Source: Trichosporon coremiiforme
Lineage: Eukaryota > Basidiomycota > Tremellomycetes > Trichosporonales > Trichosporonaceae
Length of the DNA stretch: 64,000 nt
Direction of reading: 5' to 3'
Assembly (NCBI GenBank): GCA_039545355.1
Contig: BCJJ01000054.1
Span: forward strand, 1-64,000
Of this stretch, positions 21,612 to 33,520 are shown piece by piece (the stretch's first letter is position 1; the number at the start of each line of letters is the position of its first letter). The notes beneath the pieces are model-generated. The model made no database searches. It was not told the DNA's origin and worked only from the letters and a program-made list of their open reading frames with translations. The position numbers were made by a program, and so were the translations under genes.

Positions 21612-24600
21612 TTACTTCTTCGACGCCTTCTTGCCCTTCTTTCCATTCTTGCCCCCGGCGTTGCCCTGGATGTAGTTGACCAGGTCGTCGATGGCCTCCT
21701 CGCCCCTCTCGCCGATCCTGCTCTTCTTGCCACTCTTGGACTGGGTCTGGGCCTGGGCCTGCTGCGCCGTCTGCGCGAGCTGGCCGGGGAGCTTGGCTCC
21801 GGAAGCAATACGGGCGCCCGCGGCCTTGCGGCCCGCGGGGGAGCGCGCGGCAGCCGTGGCCTGAGCCAGACGCTGCTGCTGCTGCTGGCGCATGGCCTCC
21901 TGGGCCTGCTTCTGCCGCTCGACATTGTCGATGACGGCGCGCAGGAGCTCGGCGTTCTTGCCCACCTCCTTGGTCTGGGCGTTGTCCTCGCCGTAGGCCT
22001 CCTTGAAGATGGCGTGGGCGGCCTCGCTCGCCTCAAGGGCCGCGGGGAAGTCGCCGCCGAGGAAGTGCGCCTGGGTGAGCTGGTGCAGCGCGGCGGCGTA
22101 CTGAGTGTGCTTGTCGCCGAAGGCGGCGCGGGCGCGGTCCGCGCTCTGCTTCAGCAGCACGACCGAGGCAGAGTGCTCGTTCAGCGCCTGCAGCACGATG
22201 CCCGCGTTGGAGATGATGGTCGCGATCTCGGGGTGCGCGCCGCCGTAGATCACGCCCCACAGGAGCAGGATGTGGCGGAAGTACGTCAGCGACGCCTTGG
22301 AGTTGCCCTCGAGGTTCTCCAGCATCGCGAGCTGGAAGTAGTACGCGAGCGTGTCGGGGTGGTACACGCCGAGCGTGCGCTCGGCAATAATAACCGCCTG
22401 GCGCTGGAGACGCAGGCCGGTCGCAATGTCGAGACCGAGGGGCGCCTCGGGGTCCGCGTTCTCCTGCGCCGCCATCTGCTGGATCTTGATGCGCGCCAGC
22501 TGGTGCAGCGTCGACGCGTACTGGTTGTACGCCGCCGCGACCTCGGGGTGGATGACGGTGTGGATGCTCTCGAACAGCTGGATACCCTCCAGCATGAACT
22601 CGAGGCCGAGCTCGACCTGGCCGCGGTTGATGGTCGCGCGGCCCGCCTCGAAGATCTCCTCGGCGACCGTGACGGCGGGCGCGGTGGAGCGGATGACGGG
22701 GACGAGGGTGAGAATGTCGGCCGGCTCAAAGGTCGTGGTACGCTTGGCGGCGACGGGCGCCTTGGCCTTCTTGCCCTTGACGGCCTTGGGCTCGGGCTCG
22801 GCGGCCGCCTCCTCGGACGTGAAGGCGTAGTCGCGCTGGGCGAGCTGGAACGCGAAACGCGACGCGAGCTCGCGCAGGAGCTGGGGCTTGCGCAGGCCCT
22901 GGGTCAGGAAGGCCTCGTCGAGCTTCCAGCGGAAGCGGGTCTCGATCTCGGCGACGAGCTCGGCACGGAGCTGCTCGGGCGTGAGCGAGACGTACTCGGG
23001 CTCCTTGGCGGGGCCGACGTCGGAGCGCTCGTACACCGCCTTGGGGGCGGGGTTGACCTCGGTGCCGAGCAGGGCGTTGAGGAAGTGCGAGACCGCGGCC
23101 GGCACCTGCTCAGGCAGCAGGTCGCGGACGAGGCGGCGCAGCACGTGCTTGGACGCACGGAACACCATCTCGTGCTGCACAATGTCCTTCAGGCTCTTCA
23201 GGTAGCCCGACGACTCGCGCTTCTCGCCGTCCTTGCCCTTGGAGAACGTGTCGATCGTCGCGGCGAGGTGGCCGAGGTAGCGCATGTTGATACCGCGCGC
23301 GTGCAGGTGGCGCGTGAGTGAGATACCGTCCATGATGCCCGTGGCGGCGCCGGTGAGCACGTCGAGCGCGACGGCGGGAACAGCAATCGTGCGCAGGAAG
23401 ACCGAAGCGTCACGCACAGCCTTGACCGAGGGGTCCGACTCGTCAGTGTACTTGGCCGGGCCAAAGGTGGTGGCGCCCTCCTCGGGGAGAGAGTCGACAA
23501 AGGCGTCGGGGTTGAAGCGCAGCTCAAAGTCCTTGAGCGACGCGATCGTCTCGGGGTCGATCGCGGGCTCCTCGGAAGCCTCGTCCTTCTTCTCCTCGCC
23601 CTCCTTGGCGGTCTCCTCGCCCTCGGCGGCCGCGGGCTTGTCGCCCTCCTCGGCCTTCTTCTTGGCAGCCTGCTCCTCGGCGACCTTGCGCGCCCAGCGC
23701 TTGAGCTCCGACTCCCAGAACAGCTCGACGAGCTCGGTACGCAGCAGCGCCATGCGGTGGGGGTAGGTCGGGGCGTCGCCCTCGGTGCCCTCGGGACCGG
23801 CGAGCTTGCCGGCGTAGTCCTTCTCGAGCCACTCAATGTCGACGGGGTTCAGGCGCGGCAGGTCGAGGAGGTAGCGACGGCCGTCCGAGCCGCGGAGACC
23901 CTTGACCTCGGCCGAGGCGTAGAACTCGCGCTCGTCGTCGCCCGACTTGACCTTGTGGGGCGCGAGACGCTGCTGCGCCGCAATCTGCTCCATGATCTTG
24001 TGCGTCGCCTCGTCCCAGTGGATCGTGCCCGTCTGCTCAGAGTCGACACCGTAGATAATGAGCGGGTTCGAGGCATCGGGGCCCTCGCCCTCGACCTTGA
24101 CCCAGTCCTCCTTCTTGTCCTCGCCCTCGGCAGGCTCCTCGGCGGCAGCCTCGGGGGCGGGCTCGCGGCGCGAGAAGATGCCAGGAAGAACAGACTGGCA
24201 CACCCAGCGGTCTCCCTGCCAGTCAATGACAGTGTGGCCGAGGAGGTAAGCGCCGTCGACGTCGAGACGGTTCAGGAGCTTGACGCCCTCGGCGTCCTTG
24301 GCGTGCGAGACGTGCGCGGCAGCGTCACCACCGAGGTGAGCGTAGGCGTCGATCGAGTCGATGGCCTTGGTGACAAAGATGTTGGACGCGAGCCACATGT
24401 GCGAGCGCGAGGGCTCGTTGGGGTTGAGCGGGATGACGTCGCCGCGGGAAACGGCCTGGATGGCGCGGAGCGAGGCCTGGGTGAACTCGGACCAGGTCTT
24501 CTGGGCCATGCGCTCACGGAAGACACGCTCCTGCATCGTCGAGTGGGGGAGCTCCTTGACGCCCTGGATCTCCTCGTTCCAGTCGCGGGACGAGTCGAGC

Positions 24601-25979
24601 GCCTCGGGGACAGTGGCGCCGGTGTGCAGGTACGCGAGCTGCGTGCGGAGGACATCGGGGACAGTGTCCGGCTTGGGCGCGGAGATGAGCCAGGGGTAGG
24701 CGGGCTCGGCCTGGGGGATGGCCACGGTCGAGAGCGGGTCAAGCGCCGGGGGCTTCGACGAGAGCGAAGGCAGGGCGAAGATGCGCTCAGAGAAGAGGGG
24801 CGAGAGCGAGTGGAGGAGGTCGATGAGCGAGTGCGTCGGGGCAGGGATCGAGCCGTCGGCGTTGGCGCGGGGAGCCGGGTCGAAGTGGTTCACGTTCGAC
24901 TTGGAGACGTACCAGCCGCGCGAGTTGCACACGAGCGTGTAGACGTCGCCCTCGAGGATCGAGACCTGGAGGTAGAGCTGGTGGCCCTTCTGGCGGAGGT
25001 GCGCCGGGGGAGGGTTGAAGGGCGAGAGCTGGATCGAGCGGAGGCAGGGGAGGACCTCGAGGGGAGCCTGCGCAACGGGGAGCTTGGAGAGGGGCAGAGA
25101 CTGCCACTCCTCCTTCCAGTCAGAGAACGCGTGGAGGTTCTCGGCGGGGACCTCCTTCTTGATCTTGATGGTCTCCTTCTTGGCGCTCTTGCCCTTCTTG
25201 CCGCCGGTGGGGACCTGAGCCTCGACCTCCTCGTAGACGGGGGCAGCAAGACCGCCAGTCTGGGCAGTGACCGTGCCGTCACGGACCGACTCGAAAATGG
25301 TGGCGCCGGGGGCAACACCGATAGGGGTCGAGAGGGTGTGGACCGAGGTTCCGGAAGGCTCAATGTAGTCGAGGAGACGGACGACGGCCTGGCGAGCAGT
25401 GGCCTCAGTGTAGGGCTCTGGACGGTTTTAGCCGAGCGTCTCTTTGACGTCAAAAACAAAAATAAAAACTCACCCTTGACGACCTCGAGCGAGCGGTCGC
25501 CCTCCTCGGGGACGTGGGCGAAAACGTCGCCAATCTCAAGCCACTCGCTGAGCTTCTCGCCGGCGAGGACGTCAACGCCGTCCTTGGACTGCGAGAGAGC
25601 CTCACCGGGCTGGCCGGGGAGGCGGAGCGAGTAAGGTCCGAGCCAGTATCCGCCGATCCACTCGCTGACGGCGAGCTTCAGGTCCTGCACAGTCTCCGCG
25701 GGCTGGGAGTAGAGCTTGAGCGACGAGTAGTTCTCAGTGCCGGTCGCCTTGGGCAGAGTGCGGGACGAGTTAGGCTTCGGCAGGCGCACGTAAACAGGGG
25801 GAACTGAAATGTCAATATCCTGCCAACACAACTCCGAGCTCCGAAAACAGGAGTGACTACCCACGCTGCGGCTGCTCCTCGGCGGCCTCGCCCTCGGCAC
25901 CCTCGGCGGGGGCCTCCTGGGCGACGGTCTCGGGGACGGCCTCCGGGACGGCTTCGGGCTTGACCTCGTTCGCAGACAT
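21612..25979 (-). CDS. CLU1: Clustered mitochondria protein CLU1 (about 1416 aa)
   Basis: CLU1 is a cytosolic RNA-binding protein needed for normal mitochondrial distribution and for translation of mitochondrial-protein mRNAs. It was once described as an eIF3-associated p135. Exons 25979-25865, 25803-25474 and 25417-21612 join in phase to about 1416 aa, close to family size. After a Glu/Ala/Pro-rich start come the CLU N-terminal domain (about residues 40-110), the family block FNPPPAHLRQKGHQLYLQVS, the CLU domain (DWNEEIQGVKELP through WVCQSVLPGIF), the eIF3-p135 region, and TPR repeats near 1050-1250 (YFQLAMLENLEGN, QYAAALHQLTQAHFLGGDFP). The tail is Gln-rich, then ends in Lys/Gly clusters. 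Long open frames on the opposite strand are GC3 shadows. The identity is secure. Confidence 0.96.
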
Positions 25980-27552
25980 TTTGGGTCGGCCGGTCGGTCG
26001 GATCTAGTTCAAGCCGAGGCGGAAGGGGAAAGTCGACAGCGACACGAAGACAGAGTCCTCGGAAGAGAAATTTGTTGCTAACTGTACACTCGAAGGGGGT
26101 GGGTACAGCCAAGTCTCTCTCTATCGTCGATGCGTGCTTGGTGTCTTTTCGATAGATATCGAGAGTAGTGACGACGACTTGGGTTTACCGGCTCCGTAGG
26201 CGGTCCGTCTGACTTTTTCCGTGAGTGAGTTATGCTCCCCAGTGCCCCGACGGCATCAAAGTCACGTGCGCGCTCAGTGACGTCGAATAATACGACCGAC
26301 TTTGTCCGAAGGGTTACGCTGCCCTAATGATATGCATACGGTATCGGAGTATGTTCCAGAGCCATGCATGAATGCATGAGGGGGGTGTCTGAGATGCGCC
26401 GCAGTGGTCGTGTGAGTAAATGTTGCGCTGTGATTGCGCGGAGATGGTTTGGGAGTCACCTGCGGGGGATGGGCCGACGAGCGGGCTGGGCAGACAAGTG
26501 GCACGTGAACAAGATTGCAGAGTAAATCCGAGATTGAAGCCCGATGCTGAGATCGGAGAGAGATTAGATATTGCGGCGGCCGTAGTGCATGCACGACCCG
26601 GGCCGAGGGATTGGACGATCGCCTGATGCACCGTGAGTGTGGGTTGATGGTTTGGTCTGTGTGCATGCAGAGGAGCTCGTGTGTGCATCATTCCATTGTG
26701 GAAGTGGGCGGTGGTTGGGAGTCACCCGGTGGCCCCCATGGCCCCACTGTCCTCTTCCGGTTGTCCCCATGTGCAGCGCGTGCAGCGCCGCCGAACAGAG
26801 GCGCTGGAAGTGCACCTAGCGTTTCCAGCCTAGTCCGGCGGGCCGCACTCTGTCCAGATTCGTACATGCACTGGGTGTGTAGTGTCGCCGCTTGCCCCGT
26901 CTGCCCCGTCTAGCAGCATCTAGTACTCTGAAGCCTGTCACTAACGCGCCCGCCAGCGTTGAGCACATGGCCGAGAACACCTGCTGCGAACACGTCAGCT
27001 GTATGTCGCAGGTCTAGGTGGGTTTACGTGAGCAGGGAGATGCATGACTGGGCTGGGAGGGCATGTGGAGTAGCTGGGCGTGGGCGGTTCCGAATGCGAT
27101 TACGACTTGCTGCAAGCAGCCGCGTGTACGGAGTGTACAGTGAGGCAATGTCGACGCGAGGGCGAAGGTCAGGCTACGGTGGTACCTGGCGGACATTACC
27201 GGATCTAGCAGGGTGTGTTCATGGGTGCGGGCCGTCCACGGTGGACGATGATTCAGCGGCATCTTTTGTTCGTCCCTTTCGGCTCCCACCCTGGACTCTC
27301 TCCCTGGGTGCGGGCTTGCCGGTCCAGCGGGCCACCCGTGCCAGCCGTGCCAGCCTACGGTTAGCGGCATGACTCAGGCGCCGGGATATGCGGGCGATGC
27401 GCGCCAGCCCAGCACTCCAAACCACCAATGTCGCGTCGACGTGGAGGTGGTCCACCACCTGTCCGGGGTAATCCCCTACTTAGTAAGGCAAACCATCATC
27501 TCTCATTTCCACTTCCAACTTCCTCTCATCTCTCTCCACCACACCAATCACA
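25980..27552. promoter_or_regulatory. Divergent region between CLU1 and the PDI gene
   Basis: This region should contain both promoters. It holds an AT-richer core (about 26280-26420) and many short ORFs without codon bias. A UPRE-like GACGTGG and a short hairpin near the PDI side are listed separately. No gene was seen. Confidence 0.5.
27439..27445 (+). promoter_or_regulatory. Candidate unfolded-protein-response element upstream of PDI
   Basis: GACGTGG lies about 110 bp upstream of the PDI start and matches the core bound by Hac1/XBP1-type factors. PDI genes are classic unfolded-protein-response targets. A 7-bp word is weak evidence by itself. Immediately downstream, AGGTGG-TCCA-CCACCT (27446-27461) can form a 6-bp hairpin. 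Confidence 0.35.
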
Positions 27553-29110
27553 ATGAGATTGCCCACCACGTCCCTCCTTGCTCTCCTCCCCCTCCTTTCC
27601 GGCGTTCTCGCCGCCTCCGACGTCGTCGACCTCACCGCCGACAACTTCCAGAACGAGGTCGCCGGTGAGGACCTCGCCCTCGTCGAGTTCTTCGCTCCTT
27701 GTGAGTTGCCTCTGCGAAGCTTTCAACTGACAACCAGGGTGTGGACACTGCAAGAACCTCGCTCCCCAGTACGAGGAGGCCGCCACCACCCTCAAGGAGA
27801 AGGGCATCAAGCTCGCCAAGGTCGACTGCACTGAGAACCAGGACCTCTGTGGCGAGTACGATGTTCAGGGCTACCCCACCCTCAAGGTCTTCCGCAACGG
27901 TGTCCCCACCGACTACAGCGGTCCCCGCAAGGCCGACGGCATTGTCTCGTACATGAACAAGCAGCAGCTCCCTGCCGTCTCGGACGTCACCCCCGAGAAC
28001 CACGACGACTTCACCAAGACTGACAAGGTCGTCGTCATTGCTTACGGTGACGCCAAGCACCCCGTCCCCGAGTCGTTCGCCAAGTACGCCAACTCTGCCC
28101 GTGACCAGTTCGTCTTCGGTCAGGTCGTCGGTGACAACCTCCCCAAGCTCCCTGGCAACCCCAAGCTCCCCGCCATTGTCCTCTACAAGTCGTTCGACGA
28201 GGGCCACAACGTCCTTGAGCACAAGAGCATCAGCAAGATCTCCGAGGAGGACCTCGGCGACTTTGTCTCTGCCAACTCGGTTCCCCTCTTCGCCGAGCTC
28301 GGCCCCGACAACTTTGCCACCTACGCCGAGTCTGGCAAGAAGCTCGCTCTCCTCTTCGCCGACCCCGCCGACGCTGAGCCCCGCGAGAAGATCATTGACG
28401 GCCTGAAGGACACTGCCCGCGAGCTCCGCGACAAGGTCAACTTTGTCTGGATCGACGGCGTCAAGTTTGGCGAGTACGGCAAGCAGCTCGGTGTCGCCAC
28501 CGACAAGCTCCCCGCCTTTGCTGTCCAGGACCTGACTGAGATGCTCAAGTACGTCCAGTCTGGTGACGCCACTGTCGACTCGATCAAGAAGCACGTTGCC
28601 GGTGTTGTCTCTGGCGACATCAAGCCCACTGTCAAGTCTGAGCCCGTTCCCGAGGCTCAGGACGGCCCCGTCTACAAGCTCGTCGCCAACTCGTGGGAGG
28701 ACCTGTTCGGCGACAAGAAGAAGGACGTCTTTGTCGAGTTCTACGCCCCCTGGTGCGGCCACTGCCAGCGCCTGGCGCCGATCTGGGAGTCGCTCGGCGA
28801 GAAGTACAAGCCGGACAACGTTGTGATTGCGCAGATGGACGCGACCGAGAACGACATCCCCGCCAACGCGCCCTTCAAGGTGCAGGGCTTCCCGACGCTC
28901 AAGTTCAAGCCGGCCGGCTCGGACGAGTTCCTCGACTACAACGGCGACCGCAGCCTCGAGTCGCTCACCGAGTTTGTCGAGAGCAACCGCAAGTCGGCCG
29001 TCAACGCGTCGGCTGCCTCGGACTCGGCCGCCGCCGACGAGGACGACGACGAGCTCCCCGCCACCACTGAGGACGATGAGGAGGAGGAGGTCGCTCACGA
29101 CGAGCTCTAG
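27553..29110 (+). CDS. PDI1: Protein disulfide isomerase (506 aa)
   Basis: This endoplasmic-reticulum oxidoreductase forms and rearranges disulfides in secretory proteins. Two exons (27553-27700, 27738-29110) join in phase to 506 aa. The start is a signal peptide (MRLPTTSLLALLPLLSGVLA, cleaved near AAS). Domain a carries APWCGHC, whose Trp codon is split by the 37-nt intron. Domains b and b' follow, then domain a' with a second APWCGHCQRLAP. The C-terminus is an acidic tail ending HDEL, the ER-retrieval signal. Length, order and both active sites match canonical fungal PDI. Codon bias is very strong, consistent with high expression. Confidence 0.98.
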
Positions 29111-29917
29111 AAAACACCCACTCGGTCAACTCCGGGAAAAAATTAGTATACCCCCCTAGCATGTATCCATCATATGAATAAGTATAGGCACGAGGAGCAG
29201 CGAGCGCGAGCGAGTGGGAGTCTGGGAGAGGTTTGTCAGTGTGCCCGTCTGGCAGCGTGCCGCAGCGGAGTGACTCGGCGAAGGGGTGACTCGGCGACTC
29301 GGCGGTCGAGCGGGCGAGTGAGTGCGAGTGGGCTCTGAGTGGGGGAAGGCTCTCCGCGCGTGAGCGAGAGTGAGGCAGGCGAGCAGTCAGTGTCAGTGAG
29401 AGAGCACCGGACCGGGACGTGGCGAGCAGCTCCTCGATGCATCGGTGCAGGTCATGGCAATCTGCCACGGTAGCAGGCTCGGTGGCAGGGTTGGTTGGTG
29501 TTTCGGCGTTAGGTCACCGGCAGCGAGCAAAGTCTTCGGGTCAGCGCACACAATGGCGAGCGTGCCACCCTGCCCCTGGTCAGTCATTTCTCAGACACCG
29601 TGGGGTTTGCCCGCCGTTGTTCCGGCAGTGCGGGGGAGGAGCGGAACAAGGTTCTTGACTCCTCCGTGCTTTTTTGCACCCTCCGAGCTCTTCCACATTG
29701 TCGGCTTCTCAGGCGTCAGTGACAATGTTGCCGTCAGTACCCTGTACCCCGTTCCAAGTCGGCGCACAGAGCAGGTCCACTGTTCCACTCTTTCCAGTCG
29801 TAAATATTCACATTATTGTCTGTTGCTGAAAACCGGACGTTATCGTCTCCCACATCCCAATTACTTCCCGCTCCCTCTCCCCATCCCCTCCTCGTACTCC
29901 GTCGTCTGAGACTCAGT
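29111..29917. other. Convergent intergenic region, no gene seen
   Basis: The region lies between the 3' ends of PDI and the FMN-binding gene. It has short direct repeats of GTGACTCGGCG (about 29269-29305) and a purine-rich GAGTGNGAG stretch to about 29400. No supported ORF or RNA gene was found. Confidence 0.5.
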
Positions 29918-30682
29918 CTAAGCGGCAGCCTTCGCCGCGGCCTTCTCATCCCGCAACTTTCCCCTCTCCTCAACCATGCGCGCCATCTCGTGTCCCTCCG
30001 TCGTTCCTCGGGCCTTGTATCCCTCCACAACACCAGAGTGGTCGAGCCCCTTCATCTCCTGGCTGAGCTTGAATCGTCCCTCCATGTGGTCCACCTCAAT
30101 CTCAACCCCGACAATGGCCTTCTTCAGGGCACTCTTGTACCCCTCTGGCGCCTCGTCCGTGGTCCAGAGCTTGTCCGTTCCGTCCTGTTTCGCAGCCTTG
30201 GTCTCGCTCTGCAGCGTCAGGTCGTCGAGCAAGTCAGTCAGGAAGGACAAGGACTGCTCGTCGTTCGACCCGTAGCACTTCAGCTTGCCGTAGACTTGCA
30301 CAGCGGCGTAGTCCCACGTCGGCACCGTCTTGCCCGTCGTCGGCTTCGTCTCGCGGTAGAACCGGGGCGGGACGTAGGAGTGTACTGGGGCGTTGAAGAG
30401 GATGAGCACGTTCTCGTCCAGCGTGCCAGTTCGGGATCCGCCGGTCTTCTCCAAGGAGGCGAGGATGGACTTGACTTGCGGGTTGGCGCGGGCGACGTGG
30501 CCCCTAAGTTTCGCGGGGGAGGAAGGAGTAGACGGGGTCAGGACCCAGGGGATGTGCGAGACTTGGATCGTCTCCTGGCCCGGAAGGGGGATGGCGGTCG
30601 TGAGCTGGCCGAGAGGGTTGGTCTTGATGAACGCCTCGAGGGTGGCGGGGTCGTTCTCGCCGTGGTAGGCCGGAATGTGCAT
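29918..30682 (-). CDS. PaiB-type FMN-binding split-barrel protein (254 aa)
   Basis: This is a small flavin-binding protein of the PaiB/FMN_bind_2 family. In Bacillus PaiB is described as a negative transcriptional regulator; fungal members are uncharacterised and may be flavin oxidoreductases. The single-exon ORF is 254 aa, somewhat longer than the usual 200-230. Recognisable family blocks are MHIPAYHGENDP at the start, PLGQLTTAIP, LRGHVARANPQ, LILFNAPVHSYVPPRFY, TWDYAAVQVYGKLK and KAIVGVEIEVDHMEGRFKLS. The C-terminal 45 residues are charged and Ala/Lys-rich. It is intronless among intron-rich neighbours. The ATG is the conserved family start. Confidence 0.9.
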   Translation of the reverse strand: MHIPAYHGENDPATLEAFIKTNPLGQLTTAIPLPGQETIQVSHIPWVLTPSTPSSPAKLRGHVARANPQVKSILASLEKTGGSRTGTLDENVLILFNAPVHSYVPPRFYRETKPTTGKTVPTWDYAAVQVYGKLKCYGSNDEQSLSFLTDLLDDLTLQSETKAAKQDGTDKLWTTDEAPEGYKSALKKAIVGVEIEVDHMEGRFKLSQEMKGLDHSGVVEGYKARGTTEGHEMARMVEERGKLRDEKAAAKAAA

Positions 30683-32952
30683 GGTGACGAGGACGGAGGG
30701 GTGTTGAAAGTCAGAGGAAGGAAGGCGCGGAGGAAGGTGGATACGCCAGCGACTTGACCGGAGTGTTCGGAGGAGCAGGTAGGTCGAGGAAGGTGGGCAC
30801 CTGAGTGTTCAGAGTCAGGAGCGACGCTGAGTGATGTCCTGAGTGTGTGCGAGTCGCCGGGCGATGTGAATGTGACAGAAGTGAAGAGCTGAGCGTTATA
30901 TAGCGCTTATCGGTCGCAGTGTTTCAGAGCGGTGCTGCTGATCAAGCCCAGATACGCGCTGATCAAGACGGGTCCTGAGTCGCGTAATCGGTGGGCATCG
31001 ACTCGTCGAGCCCGAGTTCAGGCTGAATCCGGATCTTGCGGTGGAGGCCCCTGCCGGCGGGTGGAGGTGGCGCTGGAGTGTTGCCCGCACGGAGTCCGCG
31101 GACCAGCGTTGCGTCCTTACACAGCGTCCCTCTGCTTCTTACTCATGCCTCACTCTCTCTCAGTCACAGGACACGAAAAGCCGAGGAATGCAGCATCCCG
31201 CAGAGCCAGTATTCGATAAGATGGGGGTCAGAATTGGAACTCTCACTCGACGATTGGTTGCTCTTTGACATTTGGGCTTGGAAATTGAGCGGAAAGGACC
31301 ACAGGGAGAATGTGAAGGGTATCTAAGACGCCGAGACTCGGGAGCTAAACGAACTTCGGGTTTGTCGAGCCAGTACACTGGAACTGGGCGAGGTAGGGAA
31401 GAGGTGATTTGCGGAGTAGAGTGGCCGTTCTGACGGAGAGAAGATGACTTGCCCGCATCTTACTCAGTGCGAGTAGACTTGGCTCCGGGCTTGGTTCCAA
31501 GTGACCGGACAGGTCTCGCGATCGTCGCCTACCACGACCGCCCGGCTCACATCCTCATCTGCGCTCAGACCTGGGCGTCGAAGCGCGGCGTACTCAACTC
31601 GACTTCGGCCAGGACGGCCTGTGCTCACTGGGTAAAACTAGAGTCGATGTCCATTCCTGGCGATACGGTCGCTGTGGAAGTCGACGGGAGTCTGGTGCAA
31701 AGAGTGGACTATGATGCAGACGCGCGGACGTCGAGTCGAAAAGAAGCTGCTCGCGGCTTGCGGTCTGCTCTGACAGACGTCAAGGCGCGGTGATATGAGT
31801 GACTAATCCTCCCCTCTACTTTGACTCGCGCGACAGTCAGCTGATCTATCATCGCCTCGGCAACTTCTGGAATAGAGTGGTCAGCTGAACCGAGCCTGTA
31901 TGTGGCGGACAGTCCGACCCTTGGCAGCGATCGAGCCCCCCTGGCACTCCAGCAGATGGAGACTGGGGCGATTGTGCTAGTAAGCCGAACTCAGATACAC
32001 GACCTCTCCTGATGCTCCTACCCAGACGGTCCAACCCTCCTGCTGACCCTTCCTGCTGACCCTCTCTTACTGACCTTCAGATCTGACAGTTGGAGCCCTA
32101 CGTTCAGGCATCGCGGCTGAGGCAGGGTAGAAAAGCCCCGAAGGCCAACATTGGAATCGGCAGTCATGAGCCTCGGATGTCCGAGTGCCGAGCCTTCGTT
32201 CCATGATCTGAGAGGCACGGAATGCGACGGACATCAACAGACGGCACTAGCTCGCTGTTCTGCATCTGAGAGGCGGCCAGCATGGCGGCCAGTCGAAGGG
32301 TGATGAACCGTAATCGAATTCAGCCGGGCCGCCTCTCGATCGCTATGAATGAAGGCCGATCGGAATCCACACACAGACTTCCAAGACTCACGTAGGCGAT
32401 AAGAGCCATACTGCAACTTGCCTGCACGCGTCATGGCAAACCCAATAGCAAGTCATGACGAGCACCCAAAGGCATGTCGGGCTCTTGGATGGCCGACCTA
32501 GGGCGCCCATTCATCCAGGAACCCGGCGCACGTTCCACCTGCATTCCAAATTGCGGACTCCGACAGCTGAGATGTCCGAAGCTGCGAATGCCCTTTATCT
32601 GGACCTGTTTCGGAGACGAATGCTCGGTGGACCGCTCGGTGATGGCACGTCAGTGGCGGTGGTGATGATGAATGCAGGCACAGCAGGGACGGGGAGGACA
32701 CCGACACCAGCTGGAACGTTGAATAATTCTGGCTTGCTTGAGCGTGAGTGCGAAGAGCTTGCGAAAGAATGCCCGAGGCTCGCAAAGTAGCCAAGCTGTG
32801 TGACAAGGCTTCGTTAGTCTGATACGGAGTCGTTGCCGACAGCCTAAGCCGATAGCCCGGCGTCGATGAGGTCACTGCGGATTGCGGTATGCATATTATT
32901 AGCTGTATGAATCAACGTACTCTGAGCCAAAGCAGGCGGTTTACAACGTCGT
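30683..32952. other. Long intergenic region, possible gene remnants only
   Basis: About 2.3 kb separate the starts of the FMN-binding gene from the 3' end of the DUF952 gene. A stretch at 31434-31796 looks like a decayed coding fragment and is listed separately. A further ORF at 32455-32790 starts with ATG but has poor codon bias and no domain. Nothing else is supported. Confidence 0.45.
31434..31793 (+). pseudogene. Possible coding remnant without a start codon
   Basis: A stop-free frame of about 120 codons begins after a TGA with no in-frame ATG. The first half has good GC3 bias and protein-like composition (SVRVDLAPGLVPSDRTG, AHILICAQTW, SMSIPGDTVAVEVDGSLV). I recognise no family. It could be an internal exon whose neighbours I cannot place, or a relic. 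Confidence is low. Confidence 0.25.
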
Positions 32953-33520
32953 TTACTTGAGCCAGTCGGAGATGCTCTTGAGCGAAGCGTCCCAGGTGGG
33001 GTTCTGGCCCTTCTCAATCTCCTTGAAGCTGTCAACGTTCTCGCCCTCAAGGAAACCGTGGAGGTGGGGGTACTCTGAGCTATTAGCGAGCGTGAAAACA
33101 TTCTCGACTCACTCTCGCCGTTGGAAGCCTGGTCCCAGGTGACTCGCTTGAAAGCCGAGAGCCTGCCAAAGTCGATGCGCAGGATGCTGACGGAGGGGAC
33201 GTCGCCGAAGTACCTGTTCAGGACGCCAGGGACCTGCTCAGCGGTCGACATGTGGACGAAGCCATCCTGCAGGTCATTCTCGCAGAGGAAAAACTCATGC
33301 GATGCGGGGATCGGCTGGGGAAAGTAGAACCTGTGACCTCGGTTAGCTTCCCCTCGATTGCCATCTCACGTCACACGTGGGGTCGCGCGAAATTTGGGCA
33401 TACGCAGATGCTCTGTTATACGTACCTGCTGTCCACAGAGGCGGAGGGGAAGACCTTGTAAACGTACTCGGGCGACTGCGACATGGTGGTTCCGAAACGT
33501 CTGATGGCTCTTGAGAACAT
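32953..33520 (-). CDS. DUF952 family protein, possible mitochondrial form (144 or 132 aa)
   Basis: This is a small protein of the DUF952 family, whose function is unknown. Exons run from 33520 (or the internal ATG at 33484) to 33426, 33330 to 33113, and 33074 to 32953, all in phase. Family blocks are VYKVFPSASVDS, CENDLQDGFVHMSTAEQVPG, ILRIDFGRL, TWDQASNGEKYPHLHGFL and the short C-terminus SISDWLK. The internal ATG has the strong context CCACCATGT. Twelve codons upstream and in frame is another ATG that gives MFSRAIRRFGTT, an Arg-rich acidic-free leader resembling a mitochondrial presequence; an in-frame TGA precedes it by four codons. Two products with different locations are therefore plausible. 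Confidence 0.85.

Noticed and set aside
21543..25634. Two very long plus-strand ORFs (592 and 625 codons) opposite CLU1
   Set aside because: Their Leu/Val/Gly/Arg composition is what antisense GC-rich exons produce; CLU1 is unmistakable on the minus strand.
26959..27372. 137-codon plus-strand ORF before PDI
   Set aside because: Arg/Ala/Ser-rich composition without bias or domain; it falls in the divergent promoter region.
32455..32790. 111-codon ATG-initiated ORF
   Set aside because: No codon bias, no domain and no splice context; probably chance.
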